Source of the DNA: JANXUC01 sp964619065
GTDB taxonomy: Bacteria; Acidobacteriota; Terriglobia; Terriglobales; Acidobacteriaceae
NCBI GenBank assembly: GCA_964619065.1
Contig: CAZUCC010000014.1
Span: 14,645-78,644, forward strand
Reading direction: 5' to 3'
DNA length: 64,000 bases
Shown here: positions 43,233 to 52,154 of the stretch, piece by piece
Numbering within the stretch: position 1 is the first letter of the stretch
Layout: each line of letters begins with the position of its first letter
Translations under genes and position numbers: made by a program
The notes under the pieces: generated by a model
The model's input: only the letters and a program-made list of their open reading frames with translations
Database searches by the model: none
Told to the model about the DNA's origin: nothing

Positions 43233-45197
43233 CTATGCCTCGTCTTCTTCCCGCAGCTTGGCGAGGACTCCAATGTCTTCCAGCGTAGTGGTATCTCCCT
43301 TGATCTCCCCGCCTCCCGCCAGTTCGCGGAGCAGGCGGCGCATGATCTTCCCACTGCGCGTTTTGGGGAGAACATCGGCAAAACGAATCTCGTCGGGACG
43401 GGCTAGAGCACCGATTTCCTTGGTCACCCATTTCTTTAGCTCATCCTTGAGTTCGGGGCTTGGCGTGCGGCCCTTTTCCAAGGTGACAAAAGCGCAGATG
43501 GATTGTCCCTTGATGTCATCGGGACGCCCGACCACGGCAGCTTCGGCCACGCATTCGTGCGCTACGAGCGCTGACTCGACTTCCATAGTGCTGAGGCGGT
43601 GGCCACTGACGTTGATGACGTCATCTACGCGTCCCATGATCCAGAAATAACCGTCCAGATCCTTACGAGCGCCGTCGCCGGTGAAGTAGCCGCCCGGGAT
43701 CTGCGCCCAGTACTGGCGGACATAGCGGGCAGGGTCCCCGTGGACGGTGCGTAACATTCCGGGCAAGGGTTGCCTGATGTGTAGGTAGCCTCCACTGCCA
43801 TCGGGTACGGACTTGCCGTCGAGAGTCACGATTTCCGGAACAACCCCGGGAAACGGGCGCGTGGCGGAGCCGGGCTTGGTGGCAATGGCACCGGGGAGAG
43901 GTGCGATCATGATGTGTCCGGTTTCGGTTTGCCACCACGTATCGACGATGGGACAGCGATTCTGGCCGATGACCTCGCGATACCACATCCAGGCTTCGGG
44001 ATTGATGGGCTCGCCCACCGTTCCGAGAAGGCGCAAGCTCGTGAGCCGATGTTTCTTGGGCCACTCGTCGCCCCACTTGAGGAAGGTGCGAATCGCAGTG
44101 GGCGCAGTATAGAAGATGTTGACCTGGTGCTTGTCGATCATGCGCCAGAAGCGGTCGGGCTCCGGAAAATTCGGCGCGCCCTCGTAGAGGACGCTGGTGG
44201 CGCCGTTTTGCAACGGGCCGTAGACAATATAGCTGTGCCCAGTAACCCAACCAATGTCGGCCGTACACCAATAAGTGTCTTCCTCCTTGAGATCAAAAAC
44301 CCATTTGGTGGTGATGTAGGTTGCCACCGAATAGCCGCCCGTGGTGTGGACCACTCCCTTGGGTTTGCCCGTGGTGCCGGAGGTGTAAAGGATGTAGAGA
44401 GGATGCTCGGAGTCCAGAGGTTCAGCGGGACAAACGTCGGAGGCGGTCTCCATCAGGGCGTGCCACCAGTGGTCGCGTCCCGGCGTCATATTGATCGGCG
44501 AACCTGTACGCTTATACACGATGACGTTCTTCACCGAGGGACAGCTCCGTAGCGCTTCTTCCACAGCGGGAAAGAGTTTGACTTCGCTGCCGCGGCGATA
44601 GGAACCATCCTGCGTAATGACGGCAACGGCTTGCGAATCGTGAATGCGGTCGACGAGCGCATTCGAGGAAAAACCGCCGAAGACGACCGAGTGCGGTGCG
44701 CCGATGCGGGCACAGGCCAGCATGGCGACGGCGAGTTCCGGCGTCATGCCCATGTAGATAGCAACGCGGTCTCCCTTCTGAATGCCTCGTGCCTTGAGAA
44801 CGTTGGCGAACTTCTGCACTTCGCGGTGGAGTTGCTGGTACGTTAGGATGCGGACTTCGCCGGGTTCTCCTTCCCAAACGATCGCGGCTTTGTTCTTGCG
44901 CGGTCCCTGGACATGGCGGTCCAGGCAGTTATAGGAGAGATTGATCTGGCCGCCCACGAACCACTTTGCCCAAGGCGCAGTCCATTCGAGGACGCGATCC
45001 CACTTCTTGAACCAGTGAAGTTCGTTGGCAATGCGCGCCCAGAACTGTTCGGGCTGCTCGACCGATTCGCGGTAAATACGATCGTAGTCTTCCAGGCTGC
45101 CAATGTGAGCAGCGGCACGGAACTCGGGCGATGGCTCGAACTTACGCTGCTCGTGAAGAATTGATTCGATTCCGGTGGACTGTGATTCCGTTGACAT
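43233..45197 (-). CDS. acsA: Acetyl-CoA synthetase
   Basis: A 654-residue acetate-CoA ligase (AMP-forming). It shows the ATP-binding YTSGTTGKPKGVVHTTGGY, WWQTETGH, YFTGDGARKDLDGYFWI and the C-terminal PKTRSGKIMRRLLRE with the catalytic and acetylatable Lys. The length is standard for the family (about 650). It is convergent with the triple-repeat protein gene, their stops 22 bp apart. Confidence 0.96.
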   Translation of the reverse strand: MSTESQSTGIESILHEQRKFEPSPEFRAAAHIGSLEDYDRIYRESVEQPEQFWARIANELHWFKKWDRVLEWTAPWAKWFVGGQINLSYNCLDRHVQGPRKNKAAIVWEGEPGEVRILTYQQLHREVQKFANVLKARGIQKGDRVAIYMGMTPELAVAMLACARIGAPHSVVFGGFSSNALVDRIHDSQAVAVITQDGSYRRGSEVKLFPAVEEALRSCPSVKNVIVYKRTGSPINMTPGRDHWWHALMETASDVCPAEPLDSEHPLYILYTSGTTGKPKGVVHTTGGYSVATYITTKWVFDLKEEDTYWCTADIGWVTGHSYIVYGPLQNGATSVLYEGAPNFPEPDRFWRMIDKHQVNIFYTAPTAIRTFLKWGDEWPKKHRLTSLRLLGTVGEPINPEAWMWYREVIGQNRCPIVDTWWQTETGHIMIAPLPGAIATKPGSATRPFPGVVPEIVTLDGKSVPDGSGGYLHIRQPLPGMLRTVHGDPARYVRQYWAQIPGGYFTGDGARKDLDGYFWIMGRVDDVINVSGHRLSTMEVESALVAHECVAEAAVVGRPDDIKGQSICAFVTLEKGRTPSPELKDELKKWVTKEIGALARPDEIRFADVLPKTRSGKIMRRLLRELAGGGEIKGDTTTLEDIGVLAKLREEDEA

Positions 45198-45441
45198 GCT
45201 TCCCTATCCCTCGTTGCTCGAAACGGCGAATTACCATTTTGCCAGGCACACTCGCGGCGCGGCGCTCCACCAATATAAATGAGCCGGCGCACAGGAGCGC
45301 CTGGGCTGTCCGTTTTTTGCCGAGCCGCCGCCCGGTCGCAAATGCGGAGCGAATTCTCTGCCATCGTGCCAACCCCTGTCGTTTGTATTTCATCTATGTG
45401 GGTGCTACCATCCGGATTGGAAAACATTGTTGGAGGCGAGT

Positions 45442-45747
45442 ATGGCAGACAATAGCGGGAGTGGGTTGGTCTGGTTTTTGGCAGGATTAGGTATTGGTGC
45501 AGCAGCCGGCGTGCTCTATGCTCCGCGATCTGGTGCTGAGACGCGTGAAGCGTTGCGTGCCCAGGCGGAAGAGGGCCGGGAGAAGGCGCGTCATCAAGCA
45601 CGGCGCGTTCGCGAGAGCGCAGGCGAGTGGATTGACCGCGGCCGGGACACGGTCAGCGAGCACAAGGAAAATTTCCGCGCCGCCTACGAAGCAGGCAGGC
45701 AAGCATACCGAGAAAAGACGTCGGAAGCTCCGATCGAGAATTTGTAG
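45442..45747 (+). CDS. YtxH-domain protein
   Basis: A 101-residue protein. ATG 45442 has GGAGG just upstream. One N-terminal glycine-rich hydrophobic segment (VWFLAGLGIGAAAGVLYAPR) is followed by a strongly charged helix (GAETREALRAQAEEGREKAR), the typical YtxH pattern. Members are stress-related membrane-associated proteins of unknown mechanism. An upstream in-frame start at 45427 adds five residues. Confidence 0.8.
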   Translation: MADNSGSGLVWFLAGLGIGAAAGVLYAPRSGAETREALRAQAEEGREKARHQARRVRESAGEWIDRGRDTVSEHKENFRAAYEAGRQAYREKTSEAPIENL

Positions 45748-45840
45748 ATTCTTCGTTCCGAGAAACGGGGTCGGGCTCGAATATGTGGCGTTCCAGATTG
45801 GACGGGAACACCCGCGAGATCAATCACGCGGTAAACTCAC

Positions 45841-46347
45841 ATGGATAAACTCACATTTTTTATTGCGGTTACATCGTCAGCGGTCGTTCTGCAGATGCTC
45901 ATCCTTTTAGGGATGTTTCTGGCCATGCGAAAGACAAGCGCTCGCATGGAAACGCTGGCTGGCGAAGTAAGAACTAAGGCCCTTCCGGCCATTGAACAAG
46001 CACAGGCGATGCTTACCGAACTGCGTCCGCAGGTGAATAGCATTGTCGGCAACGTCAACCATTCCACGGATCTGGTACGCGGCCATATGACACGGCTCGA
46101 CGCCACGGTGCACGATATGCTGGACCGTACCCGGCTCCAGGTGATCCGCACAGACGAGTTGATCAGCCGCACTCTGGATAAAGTCGAAGACACGACTGAA
46201 GCGGTGCACAATACGGTGATGTCGCCGGTTCGCCAACTTTCCGGCATTATGCACGGAATTTCGGTGGGACTGAATTTCTTGATTGGCGGACGGCACCGGA
46301 ACGGACGCGAGACCGTGGGCGTGCCGCAAGATGAGATGTTTATCTAG
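45841..46347 (+). CDS. Membrane-anchored coiled-coil protein (DUF948-like)
   Basis: A 168-residue protein. The N-terminal hydrophobic segment TFFIAVTSSAVVLQMLILLG is followed by a long heptad-like region (ARMETLAGEVRTKALPAIEQ, on to RTDELISRTLDKVEDTTEAV). It resembles DUF948 or similar stalk proteins; no catalytic motif. It follows YtxH by about 93 bp on the same strand and shares a terminator, so both may be in one unit. The ribosome-binding site is weak. Confidence 0.6.
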   Translation: MDKLTFFIAVTSSAVVLQMLILLGMFLAMRKTSARMETLAGEVRTKALPAIEQAQAMLTELRPQVNSIVGNVNHSTDLVRGHMTRLDATVHDMLDRTRLQVIRTDELISRTLDKVEDTTEAVHNTVMSPVRQLSGIMHGISVGLNFLIGGRHRNGRETVGVPQDEMFI

Positions 46348-46375
46348 GGTAAAACCTGTCGTCCCGCATGAGAAC

Positions 46376-46413
46376 AAGGAAAGGCCGTGCGAAATAGCGC
46401 GGCCTTTCCTTTT
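46376..46413 (+). terminator. Intrinsic terminator after the YtxH/coiled-coil genes
   Basis: A perfect 12-bp stem AAGGAAAGGCCG / CGGCCTTTCCTT with a 12-nt loop, followed by TT. Located 28 bp after the stop at 46347. Confidence 0.8.
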
Positions 46414-46464
46414 GCAAGTGCTGCTGATGCACTGACGACTCGACCTTGATTCAGCACTTCCTGA

Positions 46465-47151
46465 TCACGGAAGACTGAGGTAGCTTCCTTCCCGCACGTT
46501 ACGGGTCAGGCGCTTGCCATTCCCTACGCTGTAGGAAACGAACAGACTCTTGGGCACATTCGGAGCTGGGTCGCCCACGGCCATGGAGCCGTTGTTCACC
46601 TGAACATTAACGCGGCCGTTGTTGACTAGGCTCTGCAGGCGGCTGGTCACATCCACCTGTTGTCTCCCAGCGCCGTATTTGGCACTGAGAATTTGCAACT
46701 GACGATTGTTGCCGCCGCCGGGGTATCCGATGCCTGGATGTCCGCCACCGTGGGGAGGGCGGCCGATACTCCAGCCAGGGGGGTTCCAGCCGCCATTCCA
46801 ATTGCCGCCACCCCAGTTGCCACCGCCCCATCCCGAAAACATGGAGCCATCCACTATGCTGCCTTCGCGGTATTCGAAGATGCGATTGTCCCCTCTAGGA
46901 CCGCGCGCGAAAATACGAAGAGTTTTGACATGACCCCGGGCTGGGTCAACCCCGAACGTGCTGTTGCCCATGCGGAATCTCGCGTCTCTGGCCGCAAGTT
47001 CCCTCAAACGTTGAGTAACGTCGACGTTTCGCCTGGGAATGCCATATCTTGCCTGGAGGATTTGATACTCCTGAGCTACCGCGGCGGAAACCAATAACAT
47101 GGCAGGAGCCGCGAAGGCGGCTATGTGTTTCAATGTGTTTCGGAATTGCAT
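46465..47151 (-). CDS. Secreted protein with two DUF3395-like domains and Gly/Trp-rich linker
   Basis: A 228-residue protein. ATG 47151 is preceded by AAAGGAGG; the earlier start at 47178 is not. After a signal peptide (to AAVAQ) there is a first domain starting QILQARYGIPRRNVDVTQRL and ending REGSIV, then a linker rich in Gly, Trp and Asn (about residues 105-145), then a second domain starting LQILSAKYGAGRQQVDVTSR and ending NVREGSYLSLP. Both have the YG-x5-VDVT pattern and end in EGS. I match them to the DUF3395-like domain only by pattern. Confidence 0.65.
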   Translation of the reverse strand: MQFRNTLKHIAAFAAPAMLLVSAAVAQEYQILQARYGIPRRNVDVTQRLRELAARDARFRMGNSTFGVDPARGHVKTLRIFARGPRGDNRIFEYREGSIVDGSMFSGWGGGNWGGGNWNGGWNPPGWSIGRPPHGGGHPGIGYPGGGNNRQLQILSAKYGAGRQQVDVTSRLQSLVNNGRVNVQVNNGSMAVGDPAPNVPKSLFVSYSVGNGKRLTRNVREGSYLSLP

Positions 47152-47219
47152 AACGAACCTCCTTTCCGAACCGGTCACGCTATAGCTTCATCTGCCTTCA
47201 CATTTCGGATCGATACGAA

Positions 47220-47750
47220 CTAGCTTTTCGAGACCACCAAATTGTTTTTTACCGAGAACACCCCGGAAACCCCATTGGCGCGAATATTCGCAACGTTCTT
47301 ATCTGCCTCCGAGTCCACAACCCCCTCCAATGTCACGTGCCCCTTATTCACAATGATCCGAATTGGTTTTATGACGGGCATGTCATAACGCTGCAGAGAA
47401 GCAAAGCCGTAGATCGCGCGGAACAGCCTCTGGCGCAGTCTGTCATCCATCGGTGAGAGAGGAAGGACCTCGATCTGGTTGTCCACCTTTTCCACACCTT
47501 CAATTCTCTTGACGACTCCCTCGGCGTCAGATTTCAGCGTTGGTTTTGTCACCTGGCCTAGCAACGTTACGTTGTAACCATCCACCTTAAACGCGATATT
47601 ATCGAAGACACCGAAATACGGAAGCATCACGAGTTCGTGCCGCACTTCTTTCTGAATGCGTTCCACAGCTTTCTCGGACGGGGCAGGATTTTGTGCCGAA
47701 GCCGAAACGTACAGCAGGAAAAAAAGAGCAGTGAGAGTCTTGAATTTCAT
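47220..47750 (-). CDS. Exported BON-domain protein
   Basis: A 176-residue protein with signal peptide (MKFKTLTALFFLLYVSASAQ) and two BON-type modules: FDNIAFKVDGYNVTLLGQVT with KRIEGVEKVDNQIEVLPL, and PIRIIVNKGHVTLEGVVDSE ending NGVSGVFSVKNNLVVSKS. BON domains bind phospholipid and keep the envelope stable. AGGAG precedes the start. Co-directional with, and 69 bp upstream of, the DUF3395-like gene. Confidence 0.88.
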   Translation of the reverse strand: MKFKTLTALFFLLYVSASAQNPAPSEKAVERIQKEVRHELVMLPYFGVFDNIAFKVDGYNVTLLGQVTKPTLKSDAEGVVKRIEGVEKVDNQIEVLPLSPMDDRLRQRLFRAIYGFASLQRYDMPVIKPIRIIVNKGHVTLEGVVDSEADKNVANIRANGVSGVFSVKNNLVVSKS

Positions 47751-47980
47751 AGATATCTCCTATGCTGGGTAGTTTGTTCGCAAGCGGGCGAGAGGATTAT
47801 AGGCTTCCCGCCCAAACGAAGGAAGAGAATCCTCAGATCGCTCTCAGGAGTTCTACTTAGCAAGGGTGTCCCCATCTCCCAATACGAGCTACAGCAAGCG
47901 ATTGGCGTTAAGATAGGGTTCTAACGGTTTTAGAAAAGCGCGAATACGTAAATTCTGGATGCGTCATTTAAGGAGAAACT

Positions 47981-48676
47981 ATGAAGAAAGCGTGGCTAGG
48001 TTTGGGTCTGCTTGCGGTGCTGGCGTTGCCCGCTGTTGGGCAAAAAAAGGAACATGAACGCGTCGAGAATGCTGGAAAGGTCATGCAAGAGCTTTTGAAC
48101 ATTCCCGACGACATCCCACAAGATACCCTTGATCGGGCGGACTGCGTAGTTGTTTTGCCTTCGGTCCTGAAATTTGCTATCGGAATTGGCGGCAGCTATG
48201 GTCGGGGAGTGATGACCTGTCGTGGCGGCAAGGACTTCCACGGCGCATGGAGTGCTCCCACCATGATGGCGCTGGAAGGTGGCAGCCTGGGATTTCAGTT
48301 GGGGGGTCAGGCCACCGATTTCGTTCTCCTGCTGATGAGTCCCAGGTCGGCGTCGAACATTCTCACTAGCAAAGTCAAGCTGGGAGGCGATGTCTCCGCT
48401 GCAGCGGGTCCAGTGGGACGCAACGCCTCCGCCGAAACCGACGTTACACTGCGGGCTGAAATTCTCTCGTATTCCCGTGCGCGAGGACTGTTTGCCGGCG
48501 TTTCGCTCGCGGGTTCGACTCTTCGCCCGGACAATTCTGCCAACAAGAGCTTGTACGGAAAACAGGTAAATGCGAAAGACATCGTGTTTAACAATGCGGT
48601 CGCCGCACCCCACTCAGCAGAGGCGTTGATAGCTGCACTGAACAAGAAGTCACCAAAGAACAAATCGAACACCTAG
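47981..48676 (+). CDS. SYLF (YSC84-like) lipid-binding protein
   Basis: A 231-residue protein with signal peptide (MKKAWLGLGLLAVLALPAVG) and a complete SYLF domain: DIPQDTLDRADCVVVLPSVL, GGSYGRGVMTCRGGKDFHG, WSAPTMMALEGGSLGFQLGG, ATDFVLLLMSP and GRNASAETDVTLRAEILSYS followed by RARGLFAGVSLAGS. In eukaryotes SYLF binds phosphoinositides; bacterial roles are unknown. AAGGAGAAA precedes the start. Confidence 0.9.
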   Translation: MKKAWLGLGLLAVLALPAVGQKKEHERVENAGKVMQELLNIPDDIPQDTLDRADCVVVLPSVLKFAIGIGGSYGRGVMTCRGGKDFHGAWSAPTMMALEGGSLGFQLGGQATDFVLLLMSPRSASNILTSKVKLGGDVSAAAGPVGRNASAETDVTLRAEILSYSRARGLFAGVSLAGSTLRPDNSANKSLYGKQVNAKDIVFNNAVAAPHSAEALIAALNKKSPKNKSNT

Positions 48677-48747
48677 GATCGACAAGTCCGAATTCCGGGT
48701 CGGGCGGGTGCGCTGGGTACTTGGAAGCGCTCCGCCGCGTCCTCAAT

Positions 48748-49527
48748 CTACCGGATTGAATCCCGTAATCGAATAAGAGCTTTATCCGCCGTGCTGAGGT
48801 GGATCCAGCCAAAACGCGGATTATCCAGGTCGAGCACCGTGTAGATCGTGGCGGAAACGACTACAGCATAAAGGAGCATATGAAGCCAGCTACGGCTCTT
48901 TCGCTTCGACATAGCGAAACCCGCAAGCAGGCTGCTTAGGAGCGCGACCCATATCAACAGAGCGAAAATCAACGGCGGCAGGTGCGTATGAAGCGCAATT
49001 GTCCGCGCAGTGGTGACGTCGATCATCTCATTGAGCGCGGGTAACAGCAGCAGTCTGGTCGAGCTTTGGGTTGGGTCGGCGGAACTCGCACTCGTCGCTT
49101 TTGACCAGATTTGACGCTGCAGCTGCTCGGCATGTGCTAACTCCGCTTCGGCCGCCTCTGGGTCCTCCAGCTTCTCATAGAACCTAAATCGGGCCTCGAC
49201 ATAATCTCGCAATAAGTGGCGCATTTCAGGCTGATCGGTGGCGGAGAGTAAGTCTAGACGCAGGTATGCAGTGCCGATTGCGTTGGCCTCCTGCACAATC
49301 AATTGGCGGCGAACTTCAAGCCGGGAGGTGGCGCCGGCGAAGCTAAATCCCAGAAGCAGTCCCAGCAATGCAAAAATTGCAGCCTCGATGGCTCCCACGC
49401 CCTCATGGGCCAACTCCGAATGCTGTTTGGAACTGCGGCAGCCTAGACGGTAGCCCATGTCGAGGCAGGCCAGCATTCCGATACATAGGCCAACGGACCA
49501 CATAACTGCACTGTGGAGAGGGTTCAT
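48748..49527 (-). CDS. DUF4239 family membrane protein
   Basis: A 259-residue membrane protein with N-terminal hydrophobic segments (VMWSVGLCIGMLACLDMGYR; AAIFALLGLLLGFSFAGATS), a cytoplasmic helical region (LIVQEANAIGTAYLRLDLL) and two C-terminal hydrophobic segments. The pattern, including LLGFSFAGATSRLEVRRQL and EANAIGTAYLRLD, matches DUF4239, a bestrophin-like family of unknown function. It is convergent with the SYLF gene. Confidence 0.8.
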   Translation of the reverse strand: MNPLHSAVMWSVGLCIGMLACLDMGYRLGCRSSKQHSELAHEGVGAIEAAIFALLGLLLGFSFAGATSRLEVRRQLIVQEANAIGTAYLRLDLLSATDQPEMRHLLRDYVEARFRFYEKLEDPEAAEAELAHAEQLQRQIWSKATSASSADPTQSSTRLLLLPALNEMIDVTTARTIALHTHLPPLIFALLIWVALLSSLLAGFAMSKRKSRSWLHMLLYAVVVSATIYTVLDLDNPRFGWIHLSTADKALIRLRDSIR

Positions 49528-49666
49528 GGATTCTCTCGCCGGTTGCTGAATCTACCCAGAGTACCGTACGCCTAGTCCTCATGATTGCAGGGCTGGAACG
49601 ACAAAAAGGATGACATATTGTGACGACACCGAGGTTCCTCAGACCATTTGCGAACCTCCGTCTTTC

Positions 49667-49909
49667 CTACTCCTTAAGCTTTAACCGGCTCTTATTGTCT
49701 TCCAGAAATTTCTTCAGGTCTTCGGATGCGCCCAGAAGTCTGGTCCACTGCTCGTAGTAGAGCGTGACTGGGAAACGGCCGAGGCCGTAGACGCTGACAC
49801 CGCCTTTTTCGCTCACGCGAAACTCCATTGCACCGCTACGCTTGCCAGCGGTTTGCTTTTCCAATTCCGCAACTTTTGCTTTGAGTTCTTCGTAGGATGG
49901 CTCGGGCAT
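49667..49909 (-). CDS. Small conserved-looking protein of unknown function
   Basis: An 80-residue protein starting at ATG 49909, with TGGAGA upstream (the in-frame ATG 49921 has none). An N-terminal coiled-coil helix (PSYEELKAKVAELEKQ) is followed by a small beta-hairpin-like core RVSEKGGVSVYGLGRFPVTL and a charged C-terminal helix. No family is recognised; the compact, low-insertion pattern suggests a real and conserved protein. Confidence 0.6.
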   Translation of the reverse strand: MPEPSYEELKAKVAELEKQTAGKRSGAMEFRVSEKGGVSVYGLGRFPVTLYYEQWTRLLGASEDLKKFLEDNKSRLKLKE

Positions 49910-50023
49910 GGCATTCTCCATTTCGAAAAATAATTCAGCCCCTCATCATAGTGATTGACGGGACTGACGTCGAGAGCGTCCCGTGTTAGCGGTTGCACAG
50001 TTTTTGCTACAATCTGACAAGAA

Positions 50024-51214
50024 ATGACTACGAACGCACCCTTTACCGATGTCCCCACCGCTCTGGAAGAAATTCAAGCCGGACGCATGGTTGTGGTGGT
50101 GGACGACGAAGACCGCGAGAATGAAGGCGACCTCACGCTAGCAGCGGAGAAGATTACGCCTGAAGCCATCAATTTTATGGCGATCCACGGCCGAGGCTTG
50201 GTCTGTCTGGCGATGACGGGGGAACGCCTGGATTATCTGCGCATCGGCATGATGTCGGTGGAGAACACTTCGCAGTTCGGAACCGCATTTTGCGAAGCAA
50301 TTGACGCACGGGAGGGCGTGACGACCGGTATTTCCGCGCATGACCGCGCCCGTACCATTCAGGTTGCGATTGATCCGGCTACCAGGCCTGTGGATTTGGC
50401 GCGTCCAGGCCACATGTTTCCGCTGCGGGCGCGCAAAGGCGGCGTCCTCGTGCGGGCTGGGCAAACGGAGGCGGCAGTCGATCTGGCACGCTTGGCTGGT
50501 CTGATTCCAGCAGGCGTCATTTGCGAAATCATGAAAGAGGACGGAACCATGGCCCGGGTTCCGGATTTAATCGACTTCTGCCGTACCCACGGGTTGAAGA
50601 TGCTGACCGTGGCCGAACTGATCCGTTATCGTTTGCGCAACGAACGCTACATCCAGCGCGTGGGCGAGACAACGATCCACACACGATTTGGGGATTTTCG
50701 CTTTGTTGCGTATGAGAGCGAAGTGGACGGCGGGGATTCGCACGTAGCACTGGTACGCGGCGATCTCTCTGGCGACCAGCCCGTACTAGTGCGCATGCAC
50801 GCGCATTGTCTGGCGGGCGACGTATTTGGTGCGACCACTTGCAGCTGCCACGAAATGATGGAAGGGTCGCTGCGACGGATATCGGAAGAAGGGCGCGGGG
50901 CGATCATCTACCTCCACCAGACGTCGCGGAGTTTTTCGTTAGAACATCGAGGGGAGCACGGAGGCTCGCACACAGGAGAGGGTGGCGAGAAGACTGCGAT
51001 TTCCTTTCATGGCGAAGCTCGTTTGCCCGCATTGCCCGAGCACGAACGCAAGACACAGCGAGAGATCGGCATCGGCGCACAGATTTTGTCAGACCTGGGC
51101 CTGCGAAGAATACGGCTTCTGACCAATCACCCACGCAAGGTCGCAGCTCTGGAAGGGTTCGGAATCGACATCGTCGAGCAACTGTCGGTGACACCCATAC
51201 CAGTCAAGGGTTAG
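50024..51214 (+). CDS. ribBA: RibBA: DHBP synthase with divergent GTP cyclohydrolase II domain
   Basis: A 396-residue fusion for riboflavin synthesis. The N-terminal 3,4-dihydroxy-2-butanone-4-phosphate synthase half is canonical (DDEDRENEGDLTLAAEKITP, GRGLVCLAMTGERLDYL, RKGGVLVRAGQTEAAVDLAR). The C-terminal half keeps the zinc site CLAGDVFGATTCSC (about residues 262-275) but the substrate loop reads YLHQTSRSFSLEH where active enzymes have YLRQEGRGIGL, the DTVEAN-type segment is absent, and the expected catalytic Asp before RxYGxGAQIL is not seen (KTQREIGIGAQIL). The GTP cyclohydrolase II half may therefore be altered or inactive. Confidence 0.85.
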   Translation: MTTNAPFTDVPTALEEIQAGRMVVVVDDEDRENEGDLTLAAEKITPEAINFMAIHGRGLVCLAMTGERLDYLRIGMMSVENTSQFGTAFCEAIDAREGVTTGISAHDRARTIQVAIDPATRPVDLARPGHMFPLRARKGGVLVRAGQTEAAVDLARLAGLIPAGVICEIMKEDGTMARVPDLIDFCRTHGLKMLTVAELIRYRLRNERYIQRVGETTIHTRFGDFRFVAYESEVDGGDSHVALVRGDLSGDQPVLVRMHAHCLAGDVFGATTCSCHEMMEGSLRRISEEGRGAIIYLHQTSRSFSLEHRGEHGGSHTGEGGEKTAISFHGEARLPALPEHERKTQREIGIGAQILSDLGLRRIRLLTNHPRKVAALEGFGIDIVEQLSVTPIPVKG

Positions 51215-51242
51215 ATCAGATTTCAATCGATAAATCTAAGTT

Positions 51243-51509
51243 TCAGAATGGTTTACGAGGCAGGATTTCGTCTTCGCGGAGGAAGAATTGCGCCGGACAT
51301 TGGTCGGAACCACAAATCACCGGCAAAATCCCAGCGAGTTGCTTACGCGTGATCAGGCCTAGGGTGCCGCAAGAGGGACAAGCGAGGACAGCCCAATAGG
51401 GGTCTTCTTTTTCACCAATTTCGCCGGCATTTTCCAGCACAAACATGGTGCCGGGCTGCATCTGCTCGGGGATCCATTCGTTCATCACGGTCACTTCGCC
51501 GACCATCAT
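51243..51509 (-). CDS. Small protein with two-Cys-pair zinc-ribbon-like motif
   Basis: An 88-residue protein. ATG 51509 has AGGAGG upstream; the longer in-frame ORF is not supported. It contains LACPSCGTLGLITRKQLAG and CGSDQCPAQFFL, i.e. CxxC followed by CxxxxC, suggesting zinc binding. No family is recognised. It follows the merR gene by 25 bp on the same strand and is convergent with ribBA. Confidence 0.6.
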   Translation of the reverse strand: MMVGEVTVMNEWIPEQMQPGTMFVLENAGEIGEKEDPYWAVLACPSCGTLGLITRKQLAGILPVICGSDQCPAQFFLREDEILPRKPF

Positions 51510-51534
51510 AAGAATCCTCCTAAAGTGCTGGCGG

Positions 51535-52005
51535 TCATGATGCAAGCTTGCGTGGGGCTCCAAAGCGTACAGATGCTGTGCTGGCGGCTTTGCGGGTACG
51601 AATCTCGGCGCGAATCCGCCGGACCTCATCGCTAATACAAACACCCAAAATCGGCTGTTGCGAGTTCTTGAGAATGTCCACGATCTGTCGTGGCGAAGTC
51701 TCGAGATAGACACATTCCCCGTCGGTCAAGAGGTGGTATTCGGAGGCACCACTCACGGTTTCCGCCAAGCGCTTGCCGAATTCTCGCTGTAAAAGCCGCA
51801 TGACCTTGCGGACGCGCTGCAGGGAAAAGCCCTTCTTCCGCAATTGGCAAATGACGGCAACCTCGGCGAGATCGGCGTCTGAGTAAAGGCGGCAATGGCC
51901 CTCGCGGGCAGGGACAACGATTCCCTGCTCATCCCACCACTGCAACTGGCGAGCGGTAATGCCGGTCAACTGCACAACTTCGTGACTGTGAAAACGACTT
52001 TCCAT
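51535..52005 (-). CDS. MerR-family transcriptional regulator
   Basis: A 156-residue regulator. The N-terminal winged helix-turn-helix SHEVVQLTGITARQLQWWDE with QGIVVPAREGHCRLYSDADL is the MerR DNA-binding domain; a coiled-coil region follows. The C-terminal domain has two cysteines (ECVY, GVCISDE) but no clear metal or effector motif. A palindrome at 52055-52069 upstream may be its operator. Confidence 0.85.
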   Translation of the reverse strand: MESRFHSHEVVQLTGITARQLQWWDEQGIVVPAREGHCRLYSDADLAEVAVICQLRKKGFSLQRVRKVMRLLQREFGKRLAETVSGASEYHLLTDGECVYLETSPRQIVDILKNSQQPILGVCISDEVRRIRAEIRTRKAASTASVRFGAPRKLAS

Positions 52006-52054
52006 GTCAGCGCTATCGACTTTCGAGTGCCCAGTCTAAACAAAAACTTTACTA

Positions 52055-52069
52055 AATGTTTCAAACATT
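52055..52069. promoter_or_regulatory. Perfect 15-bp palindrome upstream of merR
   Basis: AATGTTT-C-AAACATT, 50 bp upstream of the merR-family start, in an AT-rich region that otherwise holds its promoter. A candidate operator for autoregulation, by inference only. Confidence 0.45.
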
Positions 52070-52154
52070 GTAGGGCCGAGTTGTTGAGAGTCAAGCAGAG
52101 TTTTATTGCGAGCGTGTTAATCAGAAGAGTTCCACAGCCGCGTTTTCCACGAGC

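Noticed and set aside
46780..46860. Short GGxW-type repeats as a CRISPR-like array
   Set aside because: They are coding for a Gly/Trp linker, with no spacers.
49910..50023. FMN riboswitch upstream of ribBA
   Set aside because: The 114-bp gap shows no RFN-element core or terminator stem.
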